The position numbers were made by a program, and so were the translations under genes. Source: Poteriospumella lacustris (lineage: Eukaryota; Sar; Chrysophyceae; Chromulinales; Dinobryaceae). From it: a stretch of DNA of 56,634 nucleotides. The stretch is taken from positions 1 through 56,634 of the forward strand of contig SMOI01000212.1 in assembly GCA_008000375.1 (NCBI GenBank), given 5' to 3'. Below the pieces are notes generated by a model. That model ran no database searches. It saw only the letters and a list, made by a program, of their open reading frames with translations, and had not been told where the DNA came from. Shown here in pieces: positions 22,172 through 32,927 of the stretch. Every line of letters begins with the position of its first letter. Position 1 is the stretch's first letter.

Positions 22172-22849
22172 TTATCCTTCTGTAGTTACGGTGCCATTCG
22201 AATTCACGCAAGTCAAACTACGTTGTAGTGCACGAAGCTGCATCAAAAATCCCGGATTCGGGGCTGCGACTGGTCGAACACTGCGAATTTCATCCAACGC
22301 CTCGACCATAGACAAACCAAATCGCTTCATCAAATAGCTGGCCAAAATCGTTGTTGACCGTGATATACCTTGGTAACAATGGATCAACACTTTATTCTCT
22401 CTATCATTCTCGGAAGTAATCTCCAGCGCTGCATCGATGAAATCCCAGCATGATTGCCAGTGTGACGCAATGTCGGTCTCGGACTTATCACGAATGTCGA
22501 CTCGATGGTACACAAAGCGATCCGGATACTTCATTCGTACAACCCCGGAGGCGCAGACTATGTGGGTGATACCGATGGCTTGTAGGGATTCCAAATTATA
22601 CGCACTTCCAAGTGACCCAATACTCAGTCGTGGAAAACGGGGAAGACAGGCGGGGACACCGTCTTTGGCCACCAGTCGCGCATTCGTCAAACAGATCTGC
22701 AGTAAACCCTTGCCATCAACAGCGTCTCCCTCGTCGTCAACATGAAGACTTTCCAGCCCATATTCATTGATCAACTTATCCCGTATGCTCTTCGGTTTCC
22801 CTGCACTTCGATCATTTCGCTGCGAGTCCACGTCTTGATCTTCTACCAT
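22172..22849 (-). CDS. Dual-specificity protein phosphatase, 225 aa
   Basis: The catalytic loop HCYQGISRS (about residues 165-173) is the HCxxGxxR signature of cysteine phosphatases; the following TILASYLMK helix and RPVAAPNPGFLMQL are typical of the DUSP (VH1-like) family. A DIRDKSETD segment ahead of it could carry the general-acid Asp. This enzyme class removes phosphate from Tyr and Ser/Thr through a Cys-phosphate intermediate, often on MAP kinases. The first ATG is at 22849 (MVEDQD); an open frame continues upstream without ATG. No MAPK-binding domain or membrane segment is visible. It sits inside the NLF cluster, between NLF-D and NLF-E, and diverges from NLF-E. Confidence 0.88.
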   Translation of the reverse strand: MVEDQDVDSQRNDRSAGKPKSIRDKLINEYGLESLHVDDEGDAVDGKGLLQICLTNARLVAKDGVPACLPRFPRLSIGSLGSAYNLESLQAIGITHIVCASGVVRMKYPDRFVYHRVDIRDKSETDIASHWQSCWDFIDAALEITSENDRENKVLIHCYQGISRSTTILASYLMKRFGLSMVEALDEIRSVRPVAAPNPGFLMQLRALQRSLTCVNSNGTVTTEG

Positions 22850-23426
22850 AGTATGCGTGATTTCACGATTTACACAGCCCAACCATCAGTCGATTGCTTC
22901 ATTCACTCCCCAAAGATATGAAGCCGTTCTCTCTGACGTTGTTTTTATGTTTGTTTGGCATTTCTTCGCTTTCTCAACTCGGCCTCACTCAAGGCCAAGC
23001 GCTGCCAAAATTCGAAACCGCACAAACTTCGAAACGCCTGGTGTTCATTATCTGCAGTAGCCCAAACTATACATAGTGAACATAAATGACAAAGAGTTGT
23101 ACGCTCCTCGTCCAAGAGTGGGCGAGGCGGCCGCCCGATTTTGTTCAGCGTAGTGGCGTAGAGTTGGGCCAAACTTTAACGGTAGTTATACTTCCATTGA
23201 TAGCTTGGAAAACATCGAAATCCGCTCGGTGGTGTTCGTTGAAGGAGCGTCTTTTGTTTTGAAAGTTGTTTGCGAAGCCTTCATCGATGTGTCCAACGCC
23301 CAGTGTTGTGGTCACACAATTTCCCGCACAGTAAGTTGTAGTGGTCGAACTCATCATCAGCTGCATGTTATTGGCATTCCATTTTCTTCCGATCACAACA
23401 GAGCAACGATAACTCAACAGGACCGA
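22850..23426. promoter_or_regulatory. Divergent upstream region of the phosphatase and NLF-E
   Basis: No gene is supported. One plus-strand frame is open upstream of the NLF-E ATG back to 23205 but lacks any ATG closer to a recognisable exon. Both promoters should lie here; no clear core element is visible. Confidence 0.4.
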
Positions 23427-24521
23427 ATGGATTGTGATGACGACCTCGCCGACAGTCCAACCGCTGCAGGTTCGACTTTATTCGTTTGCATCGCAGCGCT
23501 TGAATGACCTCTGTGTTACGTGTTATGAAATCATTTTTTTCGTGTAGAACACTTCAAGAACCTTCTTGCGGTGAACGATGCATTGTCTCGCTCCCTGTCC
23601 GAATTCACCGACGACGATCATCACACCACCAGCAACAGACCGCGAATCGAACCATTCTCGAAGCCTGACACCGAATCATCCGTCATCTATTCCGTTGGTG
23701 ATAACGACGATGACGATGATGATGATGATCGTACCGACACAGCCTCTGAACAGATGAACATTGACGACGACAGTTCGCTGCATACGCCGCTGTCGACGGA
23801 TGTGGCGGCCGCCACCGACGATGCCCTCGTCCCACGCGACTTGCGTACTCCATTACGCACGCGGTACGGGAAAATTCCACGACTTCTGAAGCATGATCTG
23901 CGCCGTTTCTACCCGAAGATGTTGGTGAACGTGTTGAACTCGCAAGATCACCAATTGGTGCACGACTTCTTCCACAAGTTCTTCGTCCCGGAGGCCTCGC
24001 TGGAAATGCTGCAGGACCTGTCGTCCGTATGGCAAGGTGGCGATGGTAGTCCACCCCGAAGTATCATCAGTGGGCGCAACAACATGATTCAGTACTGCTA
24101 CACGGTGTTTCGTTCGTTTCCCGACGTGACGATGACGTTGCAGACGGTGGACATCCAACGGTCCAACTACGACCGCCACTCACAGGTGCACCTGAAGTAC
24201 ACGTTGCAATGGACCCACCTCGTACCCACCGTCGTCAACGACGTCGAGGAAGCCTCGTTTTCGTCCACCGTCGAAGAACTGGACGCGTCGGTGGCATCGG
24301 GTGGAGGTGGTGGAGCCATGGCTGCTTCGTTGGCCGCCCATCACCATCCGACGTCGTCACCATCGTCCCCGGTGGTCCAATTGAAGCCTCGGCAGCGTAT
24401 CGTGTGGGAGAAATACGCCTACGAAGTGTTCGCGGGGCAAGTGTTGCATTTGAACGAAGAATGGTACATCACCCACGTCGACTCGATGACGCTCTCGACC
24501 ACCATGCGCAAACTGTCGTAG
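23427..24521 (+). CDS. NLF-E: nuclear-type NTF2-like-fold family protein, about 338 aa (2 exons)
   Basis: Exon 1 is 23427-23469 (MDCDDDLADSPTAA) and exon 2 is 23548-24521, with a 78-bp GT-AG intron in phase 1. The same junction type (GCA G|) occurs at the second intron of NLF-F. The first exon is short, so an undetected 5' exon with a basic patch is possible. An Asp-rich stretch (DNDDDDDDDD) leads into DLRTPLRTRYGKIPRLLKHDLRRFYPKM, LVNVLNSQDHQL, FFHKFFVPEASLEMLQDL, SGRNNMIQY, SFPDVTM and IQRSNYDRHS. A Gly/Ser-rich linker follows, then WEKYAYEVFAG and LHLNEEWYITHVDSMTL. Very close to NLF-F and NLF-G. Function unknown. Confidence 0.72.
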
Positions 24522-27500
24522 ACCTGGTGTGGTGTTAAACAGCAGCCACATTCTCTTCTCCTCCTCCTCGGGGTGCCCGCCTTCTCGACGACCACTCGCG
24601 CATTGTTCCGTTTCTTCTTTTTTTGTTTCTCCATCGCGCATTCGTCGTCGTATGTCGATGCGCTGTCGTGTGTGTGCGTGTGTTGTGCTTGTTGCTATAG
24701 TTGTCTTGTTGTGTTTCTTGGTACTGTGATTGCTGTCAATCCGGGGTCGGTGCGGTTCTACTGTTCTGTTCTGTTCTGTTCTGTGCTGTTCTCTTCCAGC
24801 CCCGCATCCCCTTCTTACCATCCCCCCCTCTTCTGTGCCCCCTGCGCAGTATCGCTGTACACACACCCATTCCACTTGCCCGGTCTCTTCCTCGTACGCT
24901 TTGCAGCTCCCTGGCGGCTACTCGGCTCCGTCCCGTGATCTCCTTGTTTCCCTTGTTCCCCTCCAGTCGCTTCATTCGCCTCATTCGCCTTGTACGTTTC
25001 GCCAACGACGCCCCCCCCCCTCACCCGCCAGCCCGTGCTTACACTTGCCGCAGTTTTTATCTTACTCATCGCTCGGCGTGACTCTCGCCGGTCTCTTCGA
25101 TCAGTTACTCGCACCTCCCTCACCGCTGCATCGCTTGTCCCCCCCCCCTCCGCTTCAGTTCCGTGTCTCCAGTGTCCGTGAAGTTGGATTTTGTTGGCTT
25201 TTGCTTTCGCTTTTCCCATCCGAAACGCAGTGTGTTTCGTCGCCTGTACGAGACAGCCCCCCCCCCACCACCACCACCCACTCGTGGTGCTCGTCGCTGT
25301 TCATTCACGCTCGTGTCCGTTTTTTGTTTGTGCTGTTTCATCTCCCATCGCGCGCCCCACGTGCCCTCAGGCGCCTCTTGTTTCTTTTCCCCCGCCCCCG
25401 CCCCCACACGCATCGCTTACGTTCCGGGGTCTCTGCTGTTGCCCTTTCACCGTCACCGTCGTCTCTCGCGTTCGCTCGCTCGCTCGCTCATTGTTCGTTC
25501 CCGTCGTCTCTGTTCCCTCAATCGCTCCACCTCGTTTCTCCCTCTCTCATCTCATCTTATCAGTGTCTTATCAACGAAGCTACGTACCCGCTTATCTGCC
25601 CATCGTGATCCCCGCTCATCGTGACCGTGGCCCAATAGCCCCACCCACCCCCCTTCTGCTGTAGTTGGTTCCCGATCCCGTTCGCGGTATCCATCGCGTA
25701 TTCTTTCTTTCTGCGATTCTTTCTTCGATTCTCTCTTCAACCTTCAGCATCAGCTTCCAGAGCTTGCGCTCGGTCTCGGTTTGCCTGCTGCCTCGCGCCT
25801 TCCGCGTCTCTTTGATCGATCTGTGTGCCGTATGCACCAGATCGTGTCTCACGCCTGGCTCTCTCTCCCTCTCCCCCCTCTTCACCATGTCTTTGTTGCA
25901 GTGTAAATTGGTTCAATGGTCGTTACTCCTACCTCCGCTCTCGTGCTGTGTCAGAATCTATGGCCCCACACGATGGCCTCCTGCTGGTTCGCTCTGTCTT
26001 TTGCCTCCTCGTTGGTCACTCGCGGGGGTGATCAAATCGCTGTCCGTCTGGTTCAGCTGCGTGCGTGTGAACGAGGTTTTTTTTGTTTTGTTTTTGTTTT
26101 TGTCTGTTTCTGTGACTTTACCCCGCGGTACCGCTGTGTCGTTGGCTGAACCTTTCGCCCCCATCCTGTTCTCCCTCGCCTCCCTCAGCTCGAGCGTCGT
26201 GGTTGCATCCCAGCGAAAGAGACCAGGGTTTCTCATCGCCGCTTCTCTTACATGGCATGGGTCGATTTCCATTTCCGTTGTCATTGTTTGTCACGACACC
26301 CACAGCTGCTGTGCGGTATGCGTATGGTATGTGTCGTTGTATGAGTGGGCGTTGTTTGTGGGCGGCGTTTGTGCTCTCCTCGTGGACGTCTTTCGTCGGT
26401 CACCTGTAGCCAACTTAACTAAAGTAGCCGTCCCACGCACAGCGACCATGCCAAGTGCTTGTTGTGTTTCCTTTATTTTTGTTTGTTTTACAAAACGAAA
26501 CACAGCGAACGCAGCAGAAACTACCGCCAATAACAACGAGAAAGAAAAAAATGCAGCAAAGGGCAATTCCCGCCATCAACGTGGTGAAGTCATCCGGGGG
26601 AAATCACGGACTTTGCAGCTGAGATCGATAACGAATTGTGCGTCGACGTATCGCAGACGTGGTCGACGGCGTGTAAAGTACACAAGCGACAGGCGCGTCG
26701 CAGTCCAAGGCTCCGCCCTCGCTATGAGAGGGCACAGAGAAGGCACAGCAAGCGCGACGAGGAGGAGTAGGAGGGGGAGGAGAAGGAGGTGGAGATGAGC
26801 GAGAGAACAAGTAACAATAACCAATTTTGTAGCGAAAACACGTGCAGCCCAGCAAGACGGAAACATGAGGAAAGCAAAGTACAGGTTGGGCCAACGAATG
26901 AGGAAATGGAGAACGAATGGAGGAAACACAACCCCTGCGTTTCCCCTACAGCGGTGGCACAGAAACAAGAAAACAAAATGGAAAATGAGCAATACGCTTG
27001 TGGAAGGCGGAAGCGGAGGACGGTGAGGAGTTGGCGGAGGTGTAGTCGGAGGTGGAGCAGGAAGAGGAAGGGGGGCAATGACGATGAAAACAAACGCAAA
27101 AGTCACGGAAAGAAGGACGTGAAAGTAGGCGAAACTGCCATGAAAAAGGGACCTCGAGCGACACGAGGGATCACGGCCGCCCCGCGGCGAGGGATCACCA
27201 TCGGCGAGGGACGAGGAGAGACCACCCCGACGGTGCCGCAAACGTCGTTTGAAAGCTGAAACCAAAAAAAATGTCGCATGTACCGGAGAGTGTAGAACGA
27301 AACGAATACCCAGAACAGAAACAGGAACTGGAACAGGAACCGGATCGGCGACCGACAGAAACGAAACTAAAGTTACACGAAATGAACGTCACGAAAGCGA
27401 AATAGCGGCCCATCAGGTGTACAAAGCGGGGGGGGGGGGGCGATGAAAGCCAATGATGTCCCATGGGCTGATGCGGGGTAAACTGATAAGGAGTGAGGGC

Positions 27501-28189
27501 CAGCAGCGCTCGTCTTTCTTCTGTGGAAAAATGCAACGGAGAGGGGGGGGGTTGTGGTGTGGCGACCATCGACAGTGGTAGTGCCATCCATCAATCATTC
27601 AACGGAACTCCAAGCAATTACGAAATACAAAGCGACACAGAACACAGAACACAGAGCACAGAACACAGACCACAATTCATCGAAATGAGACGACGTTGGT
27701 GTCGCTCCGACACACGACGTTCGGTGTTCGCAGCCTTCATTGGGCTTGATGATGGATGTTTCCTGCTTCTGGAATGTGGCAAGGCGACGATCGACTGTCA
27801 ACGTGACACGAGTATCAACGAACGGAAATGAAAAGAAACCAACACGACGCAACGTGGAGCAACGGTAGATGAGGGGAGAGAGTGTGTGTGAGAGAACGCA
27901 TCGTGAGATGCGTAGCACAGTGTGAGGGGGGGGGGGGGAGAAGAACTGCCTCCGCTACACATCAAACATTCTAACAATGACTACGACACAAGCAAGCGCA
28001 ACTGGGTAACGTCATATGAGGGAGTGTACAGGTCGATCAAAACAAAACGTATAGCGGTGGGGGAGGGGTTGGGGTAGCCGTGTAGCTTCACCGGTAAAAA
28101 AGAAAGAAAGAAAGAAAGCCGACAGCGATTGTTTGGTAACGTCATATGAGAGTTATAGATGGGCAGCAGCGACGGAACAACCTCCGTCC
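24522..28189. other. 3.7-kb convergent intergenic region with mirror-image strand composition
   Basis: Between convergent NLF-E and NLF-F. From 24522 to about 26490 the plus strand is C/T-rich, with poly-C runs at 25011-25020, about 25139-25148 and about 25257-25269 and a CTGTT array (about 24761-24790). Around 26485-26510 it switches (TTTGTTTTACAAAACG), and from there to 28189 it is purine/A-rich with G13 runs at 27428-27440 and 27926-27938, an ACACAGA array (about 27636-27670) and an AAAG array (about 28096-28118). No conserved gene is present. Both halves read as long C/T-rich 3' flanks of the two genes. Confidence 0.65.
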
Positions 28190-29684
28190 TCAGTCATCGG
28201 AGGAGAGGTTCAGTTTCTGCAGACTGCGGCTTAACGTACACGAGTCGATCTGGGTGATGTACCATTCTTCGTCCAATTCAAAGGGCACGTCGGCGAATAT
28301 CTCGTACGCAAATTTCTCCCAGACGATGGGCGGTTGCTCATTGGAGGCGAAGGAGGAGGAGGAGGAGGAGGAAGCGGCGCCTAGGCCGTTTCTCTCCTCC
28401 GTCGATGGGTCACACCGAACCTCCGTGGTCGCCGGTGGTCGTTTGCTTTGCGCCTCGAGGCGCGCTTTCTCCATCAATTGTTCGATTTCGTGTTGCATCA
28501 TCGGTGGCAAGGCACAGCTACTGCCAGAACTGCTGCTCCCGCTGGAATGGCTGGAATGGCTGTCACCACTGTCGGAAGTTGCACTGGATATACTCACTCG
28601 TGGCTCGACATCGATGCTATCGATATCATCGCCATCGACATCGACATTGACGCCTTCGCTGGTAGACGACGAACAACCCCCCGCCAACACGGGTTTCATT
28701 TCTGTCCATTGAATACGCATCCGAAGATTGAGTCGACATTTGTGGCTGTAATTGCAACGTGTGAGCTCCACGTCTTGCAACGTAAAGACCAAATCGGGAT
28801 AACTCTGAAACATCACGTTGAAGTAATTGACGACACTCGCACGACCATGCACCCGACCAGAGGCATCCAACGCCTCTTTGTTGGTCACTGTCCAACAGGT
28901 GGCTAGATCTGGCAACAGTTTCAAATTGCTCTGCGGCAAATGGAAGCGATCAAAGTACCGCGTCAACAGCCCGCCGTCTTGGGAATTCAACACGTTGATA
29001 AACATCGCGGGGTAAAACCGACGAATGTCGTGCTTCAAGAGCTTGGGGATTTTCCCCCGACGAGTCGAATACGGTGTTCGAAAGTCGTCCGGGACCAGCG
29101 TAGAACTGCTGGTGGAACCACCGCTGCTGCTGCTGTTGTTCCCACTGCTGTGGGCGGAGTCTTCAGATTCACTTTCCTCGTGCTCCATAAACCGTGCGTT
29201 CTCTACGCAACGAACAGGGCGGTGGTCGTCAGAGGAGATAAATGGCAAAAGGAAGTCAACGTGTAGCGTACCTGCAATCATTTGATCGAGAACGTCCATG
29301 TCGTACTCACCGCAGGTTGATCGGAGACCAACCCACTGTGGAGCTTGGAAAGGCTTTGGAGCACTGACGACGGAGCAGCTGGAAGCTGAAGCCGAAGACG
29401 ATGGTGTTGTCTCGTATACATCGTCGACTCTACAACATGTACAGAACCAGAGGAATGTTTGAGAACAGGGCGTTGGCGATGGCGCGGGGGGGGGGGGGGG
29501 GGTTGGTGGTGGCGATATACCTTCTCTTTTTCACGCTGACAATGACAGGAGGTGACGGGCAGTAACTTGCTGCTGGGTAACACCGTGACGGTTGACCGCA
29601 GGAAAGAGTAGACTCCGGAGTAGAAAACTGCATTTCCAGGCCGCCCAACAAATTGAACCCATCAAAGTCGCACCCAGTATTCAT
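28190..29684 (-). CDS. NLF-F: nuclear-type NTF2-like-fold family protein, 444 aa (3 exons)
   Basis: Exons on the minus strand are 29684-29521, 29429-29272 and 29202-28190. Intron 1 (91 bp, phase 2) splits an Arg codon in SVKKRRVDD, exactly as in NLF-A and NLF-B, and carries a C17 tract on the sense strand (29486-29502). Intron 2 (69 bp, phase 1) could also be read through in frame. A Ser-rich region (SSGNNSSSSGGSTSSS) precedes the core DFRTPYSTRRGKIPKLL, HDIRRFYPAMFINVLNSQD, YFDRFHLPQSNLKLLPDL, HGRASVVNYFNV, SYPDLVFTLQDVELTRCNY, an acidic/Ser linker and WEKFAYEIFADVPFELDEEW. Closest to NLF-E and NLF-G. Probably nuclear; function unknown. Confidence 0.77.
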
Positions 29685-30645
29685 TTGGCGACGACAACGA
29701 GGGCGAAAACGATTGTAGTAGAGACGATAGAAATAAAACGGAGAGCAGAATACGACCGACGAAGATAAGAGGCCTTTCTTTATTCAGCAGATAGCAGGTG
29801 CCCGACGAGTCTGTTCGGTTGAATCGGGTGGGTAAAGTAACGAAACTGATGTCGATCAAATTAATTTATGTGGGCGAGCAGAAAAGCAAGGAGTTGCACT
29901 AGGAGTGAGGACACCAGGCCAATTGAACGCACGTACAATTGTCATTCTATTGCCGTGATGTAGAGAAGAGGCGCCTGACGTCTCTTCAGAGACGGCCAAC
30001 ACAACGTCGCTTCACCGTTGCGCCGGCGCCCAGCGGCGGACGAGTCGTTCGACCCTTGTACATCGACCCTTCCCACAACGATTGTTAGTATTAGCGGATC
30101 GGTGGCCTTAGTATGTACCTGAGGGGAAAAGCGTTTCATTTTGTGTGTTCCTTCAGTTCCCGTTTCGTCGTCGTCATCTCTTCACGGTAGCAGACGCCAG
30201 AGACACACACATGGTCCGTACGGCGTAGAAGTGAAGAACAGCACAGCAAATTTAGAAACTTCTTTTACAATCAATTAAGTTGTGTACGATACTCAAGAGC
30301 GAAGTGACAACAATTCCAAAGGAACAAGCGCAGACAATGAATGAAGCTAAACAAAATGCGACACAGAAACAAACGAAAGGAACAAACAGCGACAGGTAAT
30401 CGGGCCATACGAAAGGACCGACAACTTTGTTTGCGGTAAAAAATATTGGGAGAGGTAAAAGCAAACAAAACCAAGAATAAACACACTGCGAAGGAGGGAA
30501 AGAGAAGAGAGCAAACTGAAGCGGAAGATGAAGTACATTCAGGTACGATGCAATGCCTGCCCAGATCATTACGCGGCGGAGTTTGAAGCACTGTTACCAA
30601 AAGAAGGAGACAGACATCGATTGATAACGCCACAATGATGATCTC
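29685..30645. other. Intergenic region between NLF-F (5' end) and NLF-G (3' end)
   Basis: No gene is supported. Bases about 30170-30640 are A/G-rich on the plus strand, matching a C/T-rich 3' flank for NLF-G. The left part should carry the NLF-F promoter. Confidence 0.4.
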
Positions 30646-31623
30646 TCAAGTGGCTTCCTCAACAATTTTCTGTGCAGAAGAAGCCAGCGTCTTTCCTTCC
30701 ACCTGGGTGATGTACCAACTTTGATCCAAATGAAGGGTTGCCACTGCGTCCAGTTCGTGTGCATATTTGTCAATGATCAATGTCTTTCCGTCCGATTGAT
30801 CGAGTGGAGACGCTGTCTGCGACGCGACTTCCGTCCACGATAAATGGAAAAAGAATTTGATGGTGCTTTCGCGATTGTGATTGTTTCGTTGGATTTCCAT
30901 GCGACTCACACTGGCACAGAAGTCCGGGAAGAGTCGGAAAAGGAAGTTATAGTAGGTCAATATGTTGTCACGACCCGAGACAGTGTCGCTCGCTCGATCT
31001 ATCGCTTGAACAGACCAAAACGATGACAGATCTTGTAACATTTCCAACTTCGCGGTGGGCGGAAAGAACTTTTGGAAGTATTTGGATGTAAAGTCATGAT
31101 CATGGGAATTGAGCATATTGATAAACATGGTGGGATAAAGCCGACGAATGTCATGCTTGAGAAGACGCGGGATTTTCCCGGTTCGTGTTCGCAGCGGCGT
31201 TCGCAGGTCGTCGGGGACGAGAGATGATTCATCGTCGATAATTGGCATAGGCTTCACGAAGGAGGCCATCAAAAAATCACCAATATCCAATTCGTCGTCA
31301 AATTCTTCATCTGAAATAGATTGTCCACTGCTGCTATGAGACGAGGAGGAAGAGTTGAATGAAGGAGCGGAAATTAAGCGGAAACGGTCGTCGATGACGC
31401 CCTGTTCGCGGCACTCAATGGGGTTGCCAAAATTCGCAAATTCTCCGTCGTCCTTTCCACAATGAATATCAGTGAATCTACAGAAGAAATAAGTTCGACA
31501 TGAGTGATAAAAACGAAGAACGAACAAAGCGGCAACTCAAGCCAATAATAATTACCCTCGCTTTTTGGAGATCGCCAAAGAGGAGGCCTTTGGGGGCATC
31601 ATCATTATCATCGTTGGTGTCAT
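30646..31623 (-). CDS. NLF-G: nuclear-type NTF2-like-fold family protein, 299 aa (2 exons)
   Basis: Exon 1 is 31623-31556 and exon 2 is 31477-30646; the 78-bp GT-AG intron is in phase 2 right after SKKR, the same position as in NLF-A, B, D and F. The first ATG in exon 1 gives MTPTMIMMPPKAS; the frame is open further upstream without an ATG, so a 5' exon is possible. After a Ser-rich and acidic segment (ISDEEFDDELDIGDF) comes the core DLRTPLRTRTGKIPRLLKHD, RRLYPTMFINMLNSHD, YFQKFFPPTAKLEMLQDLSS, SGRDNILTYYNFLFRLFPDF, MEIQRNNHNRES, then DKYAHELDAVATLHLDQSW. It is the most compact member and shows the minimal architecture. Function unknown. Confidence 0.75.
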
Positions 31624-32158
31624 CTCAGTGATCAATCGGGAGATTTCTTTCACGGGTGTTGAGCAAACAACGATTCCAGCACGATTTGGTTGTGTGTGGG
31701 AAGTGCCACAAAGCGTAAAAACGAGTTAAGATGCAAAGGTCGTTAGCATTCACGGCGTTGTGTCGATCTTTAGTTTATGGTCCGTCTCTGTTGACTCAAT
31801 TTCTAATGTAGTGTGTGATTGAAGATAATCATAACGCCAGTCTACTAGATGGTCACTTTCTCTTGGCCAAAAGTCTGAAGTGGTGCAGCTGATGTGACGG
31901 CGATGATGATGACGACGACGGCAGTTCAACGTAAGTTTCGACCGTCCAGATCCCCAAACTCAACCAGATACTGCTCTGAAGTGGGGTTTCCTCTTGGATC
32001 AGAGCTCACAACTAACTCTAAGGTGTCTAAGGTGAATAAAACAGAACAAATTCACAGCAAAAAGCATACCCATCAAAAAAAAAGAATCAAACAAGAAGAA
32101 AGAAAACAAAACACACATACAGTAGCATTACTGTAGAAGAAAAACGAAAAAGAGAAAT
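31624..32158. other. Intergenic region between NLF-G and tRNA-Arg
   Basis: No gene is supported. The stretch from about 32060 to 32158 is A-rich on the plus strand, giving T-runs downstream of the minus-strand tRNA that could terminate RNA polymerase III. Confidence 0.45.
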
Positions 32159-32232
32159 CGACCGACGCAGGACTTGAACCTGCAACCTCGAGCTTCGTAG
32201 GCTCACGCGCTATCCAATTACGCCAGTCGGCC
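32159..32232 (-). tRNA. tRNA-Arg (anticodon ACG)
   Basis: The minus strand folds as a full cloverleaf: acceptor GGCCGAC with GTCGGTC, D-stem GCGT/GCGC, anticodon loop CTACGAA (anticodon ACG), a T-arm GCAGG-TTCAAGT-CCTGC, and G as discriminator. The internal A box (TGGCGTAATTGG) and B box (GGTTCAAGTCC) match RNA polymerase III promoters. No intron is present and CCA is not encoded, as expected for a nuclear tRNA. T-rich runs follow. With A34 edited to inosine it would read CGU, CGC and CGA. Confidence 0.95.
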
Positions 32233-32417
32233 GATGCGAGACGTAAGACAGGGGTCTATACAATCGACGGTAATAGCTCCCTTAGGAACATCGGGCTGTT
32301 TCCAACCCCAAGAGAAGAGTCCTATACACAGCAGGAGGAAACGATGCATGTGGGGATAACCGTCCACAAGATATGCAATCACAACGTTAAAGAAGAGCTA
32401 GTCGAAGGGTGTTGAAC

Positions 32418-32927
32418 ATGTCTCAAGGGAAGGTATCGTCCAAATCTTACGTTCCTGTTGGTAGTGCGGTGGAGATGATTCCATCAGCACCTCCATTGGT
32501 GGGAGATGAACCGGTTGTGAATGTACTACATGCAGTTCCTTACGACCCTCCCTTGAGTGGAGTATCCAATGAAATAGAAGATCATCCCGAAAGCGACGAT
32601 GAAGATGAAGAAGGCTTCACTGAGTATGGAGTCACTCCCAAGTGGCGAGAAGACCGCCCCATCAAAGTTGACAACATGATTTTCCTGCCTGGCGATTGCT
32701 GTCCCATTGATTGTTGTTGCCTTTCTATGGCCTCACCAGATCATTCACATTCAAACCACGGTGGTCACGGACATGACGGATGTCACAGCCATGGGTGCCA
32801 TGGGCATGGATGTCATGGTCACGCATGCCACGGATGCAACGACTGTCATGGATCACATCACTGTGTAGAAGGATGTATTTACTGCTGTATCCACGGTATA
32901 GTACACGGCATTGTACACATTCGTTAG
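32418..32927 (+). CDS. Small His/Cys-rich protein with a PSAP motif, 169 aa
   Basis: The first ATG is at 32418 (MSQGKVSS). The N-terminal half is Pro-rich and includes MIPSAPPLVG, a PSAP tetrapeptide of the kind that binds the TSG101/Vps23 UEV domain, then an acidic stretch (HPESDDEDEEGF). A central Cys cluster (DCCPIDCCCL) is followed by repeated CHGHG-type units (about residues 112-150) with about 20 His and 10 Cys, then a hydrophobic tail with two HGIVH repeats. The DNA under the His/Cys part is itself repetitive, pointing to growth by slippage. Metal binding is likely from composition; membrane association through the Cys cluster or tail is possible. I recognise no family. Confidence 0.65.
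   Translation: MSQGKVSSKSYVPVGSAVEMIPSAPPLVGDEPVVNVLHAVPYDPPLSGVSNEIEDHPESDDEDEEGFTEYGVTPKWREDRPIKVDNMIFLPGDCCPIDCCCLSMASPDHSHSNHGGHGHDGCHSHGCHGHGCHGHACHGCNDCHGSHHCVEGCIYCCIHGIVHGIVHIR

Noticed and set aside
22850-22882. MGCVNRE extension of the phosphatase as a lipidation signal
   Set aside because: The codon at 22882 is TTG, not ATG, and position 6 does not fit the myristoylation rule; the first ATG is at 22849.
24730-26798. Frames of 292 and 377 aa between NLF-E and NLF-F
   Set aside because: Low-complexity products of pyrimidine-rich DNA; the matching opposite-strand frames are equally long, and no conserved motif is seen.
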